From positions 1 through 13,856 of the forward strand of contig JBAYFX010000021.1 in NCBI GenBank assembly GCA_041666965.1: a stretch of DNA of 13,856 nucleotides, written 5' to 3'. The translations under genes and the position numbers were made by a program. This document shows, one piece after another, positions 10,882 through 13,856 of this stretch. The DNA comes from JBAYFX01 sp041666965. GTDB lineage: Bacteria > Patescibacteriota > Microgenomatia > UBA12405. The first letter of the stretch is position 1. Each line of letters begins with the position of its first letter. The notes beneath the pieces are model-generated. The model searched no databases. It was not told where the DNA came from and saw nothing but the letters and a program-made list of their open reading frames with translations.

Positions 10882-12210
10882 TTATGTTTTAATATACTCG
10901 ATTTTGGCGTTTAAAGCACGCAGACGCTCGGCTAGTTTTTCATACCCACGCTCAATGTATTCAACACCCATTATGGTCGACTGACCAGTGGCCGTTAGGG
11001 CGGCTAAGGTGGCAGTAGCCCCAGCCCGAAGGTCACTAACCTCCAACTGAGCGGGAGACAGGTGAGAAGGACCGCAAATTTTAACACCATGAAAATACTC
11101 CGGCTTGTCGGACTCGGGATTAAAGTGATAATAAGCGGCAGGATCGGTAACCTGGGGATTAAAGAAAGTGGTTTTAACTCCCATTTTGTTTAAGGTGGCA
11201 ATATGCTGAAATCGAGACGGGTAAATGCGTTCGACAACCGTACTGACTCCGACTGCTTGGCTGAGAACCAAGGAAAAAACTGCCTGCCAATCAGTCATGA
11301 AACCCGGTTCGGGGGCAGTTTCAATATTTATGGGTTTTAGGGGATTCACCCAGCTGACAGTAACTTCATCATAACCCCGATTTACCCGGGCACCCATGGT
11401 TTCAATGGTGGTTAAAAAGGTATTGATGGTTTGGGGATGGATTCTAAGAATGCTAACAGAGCCTTTGGTGGCCAAAGCGGCACAGGCAAAGGTTACTGCT
11501 TCATTACGGTCGGCAATCACCTGATGTTCAGTGCCAGTTAGGGAAGTCACACCCTGAATGCGGATGGTGGAAAGATTATTTGGGTCACGGGCGATGCGGG
11601 CACCCATGGAATTGAGCATGAGAATTAGATCGTCAATCTCGGGCTCTTGGGCACTATTTTCGAGAACCGTGTCACCAAGCGCCAGGGCGGCAGTCATAAG
11701 CACCACTTCGGTGACTGTATGGGACGGTTTGGGAAAAATATAATGGGTACCGGTAATCTTTTGAGCGCGAAAGGCTAGACTGTGGTCCGACTCCTCAACC
11801 GTAATACCCATTTGGCGATAACAATCAAAAAGACGATCGAGGGGGCGAGCACCAAGACGATCACCACCGGGGATGGGTACCAGAGCCTCACCAGTGCGGA
11901 CTAAAAGTGGAGCGGCGAACATGAAAGAGGTTCGGGATTTTTCACCGGTACCGTTAGGAACTACCGAGTTTTTGAAGTTTGAGGCGGTGATTTCCAAACC
12001 GTGGGGACCCAGTTGGTTGACTTGGGCACCTAAGGACCGGGCGACACTAACCGTAATATGGACATCGGAAATATCAGGTAAATTGTATAGACTTGTAGAC
12101 TGAGGCGATAACAAAGAAGCGATGATTTGTTTGAAAGAGGCGTTTTTAGCTCCTCGAATTGAAACTTCGCCGTTTAAAGGTAACCCTCCCTGGATTTGGT
12201 ATCGGGACAT
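10882..12210 (-). CDS. murA: UDP-N-acetylglucosamine 1-carboxyvinyltransferase, Asp-type active site
   Basis: The enzyme transfers enolpyruvate from PEP to UDP-GlcNAc, the first committed step of peptidoglycan synthesis, in the cytoplasm. The 442-residue protein follows the EPSP-synthase/MurA fold throughout: RGAKNA with Lys22-Asn23 (substrate binding), Arg93 in SRTSFMFAAPLL, the active-site loop PGGDRLGARPLD (114-125), EPEIDDL (189-195), Asp307 in PGFMTDWQA (the general base in E. coli MurA), DLRAGA with Arg395, and the final YIERGYEKL. The catalytic loop Cys of E. coli MurA (Cys115) is Asp117 here. A roughly 20-residue insertion at about 353-374 makes it longer than the 419-residue E. coli enzyme. 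The ATG start is 23 bases from the divergent pyruvate kinase. A small secreted protein follows one base after the stop. A paralogue of a second murA elsewhere is possible. Confidence 0.93.
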   Translation of the reverse strand: MSRYQIQGGLPLNGEVSIRGAKNASFKQIIASLLSPQSTSLYNLPDISDVHITVSVARSLGAQVNQLGPHGLEITASNFKNSVVPNGTGEKSRTSFMFAAPLLVRTGEALVPIPGGDRLGARPLDRLFDCYRQMGITVEESDHSLAFRAQKITGTHYIFPKPSHTVTEVVLMTAALALGDTVLENSAQEPEIDDLILMLNSMGARIARDPNNLSTIRIQGVTSLTGTEHQVIADRNEAVTFACAALATKGSVSILRIHPQTINTFLTTIETMGARVNRGYDEVTVSWVNPLKPINIETAPEPGFMTDWQAVFSLVLSQAVGVSTVVERIYPSRFQHIATLNKMGVKTTFFNPQVTDPAAYYHFNPESDKPEYFHGVKICGPSHLSPAQLEVSDLRAGATATLAALTATGQSTIMGVEYIERGYEKLAERLRALNAKIEYIKT

Positions 12211-12233
12211 GGTTTAGGTTAACATAAACTGTA
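12211..12233. promoter_or_regulatory. Divergent promoter region between murA and pyruvate kinase
   Basis: Only 23 bases separate the two start codons. At the centre is GTTAAC inside the near-palindrome TTTAGGTTAACATAAA (12213-12228). On the minus strand TAACCT ends 5 bases before the murA ATG; on the plus strand TAACAT ends 8 bases before the kinase ATG, and CATAAA ends 5 bases before it. The two -10-like elements share the central TTAA, so polymerase could serve only one direction at a time. Neither side has a Shine-Dalgarno. Confidence 0.4.
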
Positions 12234-13322
12234 ATGAGCAAAACTAAGATAATCGCTACCATCGGACCCGCCAGCAATAGCCGAGAGTTATTGATTCAAA
12301 TATGTCGTAAGGTTGATTTGGTGAGATTAAATTTGAAACATAACAGTGTAGAGTGGCACCAGAACACGATTAATCTAATAAAGGAAGTTTCAGAGGAAAT
12401 AGGTAGGGATATCAAGATAATAGTAGACATACCAAACAGCGATATGCCCATTGAAGTAACCGGGTTTGATATGATTGCCGCTAGCTACATTAAAAAAGGG
12501 ACCGAGATAAGTAAACTTAAAAAAAGAGCTCAAACAAAAGGATATCCCAAAACTATTATTGCCAAAATTGAAACCAAGGGCGCGGTGGACAACTTGGAGG
12601 ACATAATACTGGCGGCTGACGGAATAATGGTGGCCAGAGGAGACTTAGGAAGAGCGATTGAGCCAGAACTGGTTAATATTTGGCAAAAAAGGATAATTGA
12701 AGTAGCGCGGGCTAGAGTTAAACCGGTAATTGTAGCCACAGAAATGCTAATGTCGATGTGTCAAAACTTAACACCAACCAGGGCCGAGGTGTCGGATGTG
12801 GCTAACGCGATTTTTGACGGGGCTGATTGTTTAATGCTGTCCAATGAAACAGCTATTGGCCAATACCCAGTTGAAAGCGCTCAAACTTTGAGGCGAATAG
12901 CTACCGCCAATGAGCAAAGTCAATATGAAAGGCGACTTGAACCCATAACCACTTCGCTAATGACTACTTTTTTAAAAGCGGCGGCGGATATTTTGAACCA
13001 CAAAGAGATTGCTGGAGCAATTGTGTTTTCTAAAAGCGGAGCTTCAGCCTTAACTTTGAGTGGTTTTAGACCTCCGACACCAATTATTGGCATTAGCAAT
13101 AACCCGGAAGCTCTAGCAATTATGTCTTTGGCGCGGGGGCTAAGTCCGGTTTTCTGGGACACTGATAGCAAACAAGGGTTTAGTTTAGGTAACCCGTTTT
13201 TTTTACAGTTGCTCAAAGAAAAGCATTTGGAACATAACAAGGAGTACCTGGTAATACACGGCCATAATTGGCTAGAAACAGGCACAATTAGCAATATGAG
13301 TTTAGTCCGATTTAACAGCTGA
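12234..13322 (+). CDS. pyk: Pyruvate kinase lacking the B domain (divergent)
   Basis: The family makes pyruvate and ATP from PEP and ADP at the end of glycolysis. At 362 residues this protein is about 110 shorter than usual, and the gap is one block: the chain goes from DIKIIVDIPNSD (about 59-70) straight to GFDMIAASYI (77-86), removing the DTKGPEIR motif and the B (lid) domain. Kept features are KTKIIATIGPAS, Arg31 and Asn33 (RLNLKH where RLNFSH is usual), Lys111 and Glu113 in IIAKIET, GIMVARGDLG with Asp137, Thr169 in VIVATEMLMSM (MLESM is usual), PTRAEVSDVANA, and LSNETAIGQYPVE (LSGETA is usual). The C-terminal domain from about 240 is intact. The reading frame is open, so this is not a frameshift. 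It may be an active minimal enzyme, a regulatory paralogue or an inactive form; activity is unproven. It diverges from murA. Confidence 0.85.
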   Translation: MSKTKIIATIGPASNSRELLIQICRKVDLVRLNLKHNSVEWHQNTINLIKEVSEEIGRDIKIIVDIPNSDMPIEVTGFDMIAASYIKKGTEISKLKKRAQTKGYPKTIIAKIETKGAVDNLEDIILAADGIMVARGDLGRAIEPELVNIWQKRIIEVARARVKPVIVATEMLMSMCQNLTPTRAEVSDVANAIFDGADCLMLSNETAIGQYPVESAQTLRRIATANEQSQYERRLEPITTSLMTTFLKAAADILNHKEIAGAIVFSKSGASALTLSGFRPPTPIIGISNNPEALAIMSLARGLSPVFWDTDSKQGFSLGNPFFLQLLKEKHLEHNKEYLVIHGHNWLETGTISNMSLVRFNS

Positions 13323-13351
13323 TTGACAAAAAACGAATTTCCAGTTTAAAT
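13323..13351 (+). promoter_or_regulatory. Promoter TTGACA-N17-TTAAAT before the DsbA-like gene
   Basis: A perfect TTGACA (13323-13328) starts right after the pyruvate kinase stop, and TTAAAT (13346-13351) follows after exactly 17 bases. A transcript from here would begin about 30 bases before the ATG at 13388. This is the strongest -35 match seen in the window. No terminator separates it from pyruvate kinase, so readthrough is also possible. Confidence 0.5.
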
Positions 13352-13387
13352 TACGATTACTGTAGTATTTACAAGTTTAAAAAATTT

Positions 13388-13856
13388 ATGAAAACCGAAA
13401 ACCAATCTAGCTGGGTAACACCATTTTTAGTATTAACCTTATTTACGGCCGTATTTTCTGCCTATTCGTTTATTAAAATACAGGCATTAGAAAAGTCGGT
13501 GGGAACAGGAAATTTGGCAGCCCAACCAAGTGGTGAGGCCAATGCCCCAGCGGCAGAACCTACCCCCAACCTAGCAGCTATGCCCGCAGTAACCGACAAA
13601 GACCATATTAGAGGTAACAAAAACGCGGCGATAGTTTTAGTAGAGTACTCGGATTACGAATGTCCATTTTGTAAAAATTTCCACTCGACCATGCAACAAG
13701 TGGCTAAAGATTACGGCAATAAAGTCGCTTGGGTTTACCGACACTACCCACTCCCCTTCCATACTAATGCCCAGATGGAAGCTGAAGCGGCTGAGTGCGT
13801 GGCTGACGTAGGAGGGAACGATAAGTTTTGGCAATATACCGACTTGGTTTACTCCA
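13388..13856 (+). CDS. Membrane-anchored DsbA-like thiol oxidoreductase (3' end outside window)
   Basis: The frame is open from ATG 13388 to the window edge, giving 156 residues and one extra base. After nine polar residues a membrane segment spans about 10-30 (VTPFLVLTLFTAVFSAYSFI), followed by an Ala/Pro-rich linker at 40-70. A thioredoxin-fold domain begins near ITVxD-like residues: DHIRGNKNAAIVLVEYSDYE, then the redox motif CPFC with Cys92 and Cys95, then FHSTMQQVAKDYGNKVAWVY and RHYPLPFH. These match the Thioredoxin_4/DsbA-like group (BdbD, and the secreted thiol oxidoreductases of Gram-positive type). It should form or shuffle disulfides outside the cytoplasmic membrane. The cis-Pro loop and C-terminus lie past the edge. 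Cys-containing exported proteins encoded at 1058 and 10479 are plausible clients, which is inference. The ATG is the only good start ahead of the membrane segment. Confidence 0.88.
   Translation, partial: MKTENQSSWVTPFLVLTLFTAVFSAYSFIKIQALEKSVGTGNLAAQPSGEANAPAAEPTPNLAAMPAVTDKDHIRGNKNAAIVLVEYSDYECPFCKNFHSTMQQVAKDYGNKVAWVYRHYPLPFHTNAQMEAEAAECVADVGGNDKFWQYTDLVYS

Noticed and set aside
12530..13294. Minus-strand ORFs of 69 and 124 codons inside pyruvate kinase
   Set aside because: They are shadows of the conserved plus-strand frame.
12234..13322. Pyruvate kinase as a frameshifted or assembly-damaged gene
   Set aside because: The junction is in frame, the segments on both sides are intact, and no remnants of the B domain appear in other frames around it.
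5150..13322. TGA recoded as Gly or Trp, as in Gracilibacteria and Absconditabacteria
   Set aside because: TGA ends the 830-aa kinase (5150-5152) and the pyruvate kinase (13320-13322) exactly where their families end, and Trp and Gly are coded normally.

Overview
The window looks like chromosomal DNA from a small-genome bacterium of the Candidate Phyla Radiation (Patescibacteria), with Microgenomates as my best guess. The reasons are dense gene packing with convergent genes overlapping at their stop codons, short surface proteins made of a membrane anchor and a Thr/Pro-rich tail, a RecB/Cas4-like stand-alone nuclease of a type I recall from that group, a stripped-down pyruvate kinase, and almost no Shine-Dalgarno sequences. 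TGA acts as a stop here (it ends the 830-residue kinase and the pyruvate kinase), so the TGA-recoding lineages are unlikely. The taxonomic call is inference; there is no rRNA or marker gene in view.

Layout. Positions 1-1699: the end of an alpha/beta hydrolase (+), a membrane-anchored Thr/Pro-rich surface protein (+), and a convergent secreted, C-terminally anchored beta-rich protein (-). Positions 1747-3474: a two-gene ABC-2 type exporter (ATPase plus permease). Positions 3488-7642, all on the minus strand: a signalling island with an 830-residue cytosolic histidine kinase carrying an N-terminal MerR-like DNA-binding helix-turn-helix and about four PAS domains, an overlapping single-domain response regulator, and a second PAS histidine kinase. 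Positions 7643-8011: a 48-codon hydrophilic small ORF with a hairpin after it (-). Positions 8012-10492: a PD-(D/E)XK nuclease and a half-size ABC exporter (+). Positions 10479-12210 (-): murA followed, one base later, by a small secreted protein. Positions 12234-13322 (+): a pyruvate kinase lacking its B domain. From 13388 to the edge (+): the start of a membrane-anchored DsbA-like thiol oxidoreductase.

How they may work together. Much of the window deals with the cell envelope: an essential peptidoglycan precursor enzyme, exported small proteins, disulfide chemistry outside the membrane, and two exporters. The kinase/regulator block is a sensory module with no output domain other than the HTH fused to the larger kinase, which makes that kinase the most unusual protein here. 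The two kinases are paralogues that still share a 44-base identical stretch over the phospho-acceptor histidine.

Expression. Several plus-strand genes have a good -10 hexamer ending only 5-8 bases before the start codon (673, 1761, 8012, 8753), and murA and pyruvate kinase diverge from a 23-base gap with overlapping -10-like elements. This suggests leaderless or near-leaderless mRNAs are common. No tRNA, rRNA, CRISPR array, insertion sequence or phage gene was seen.
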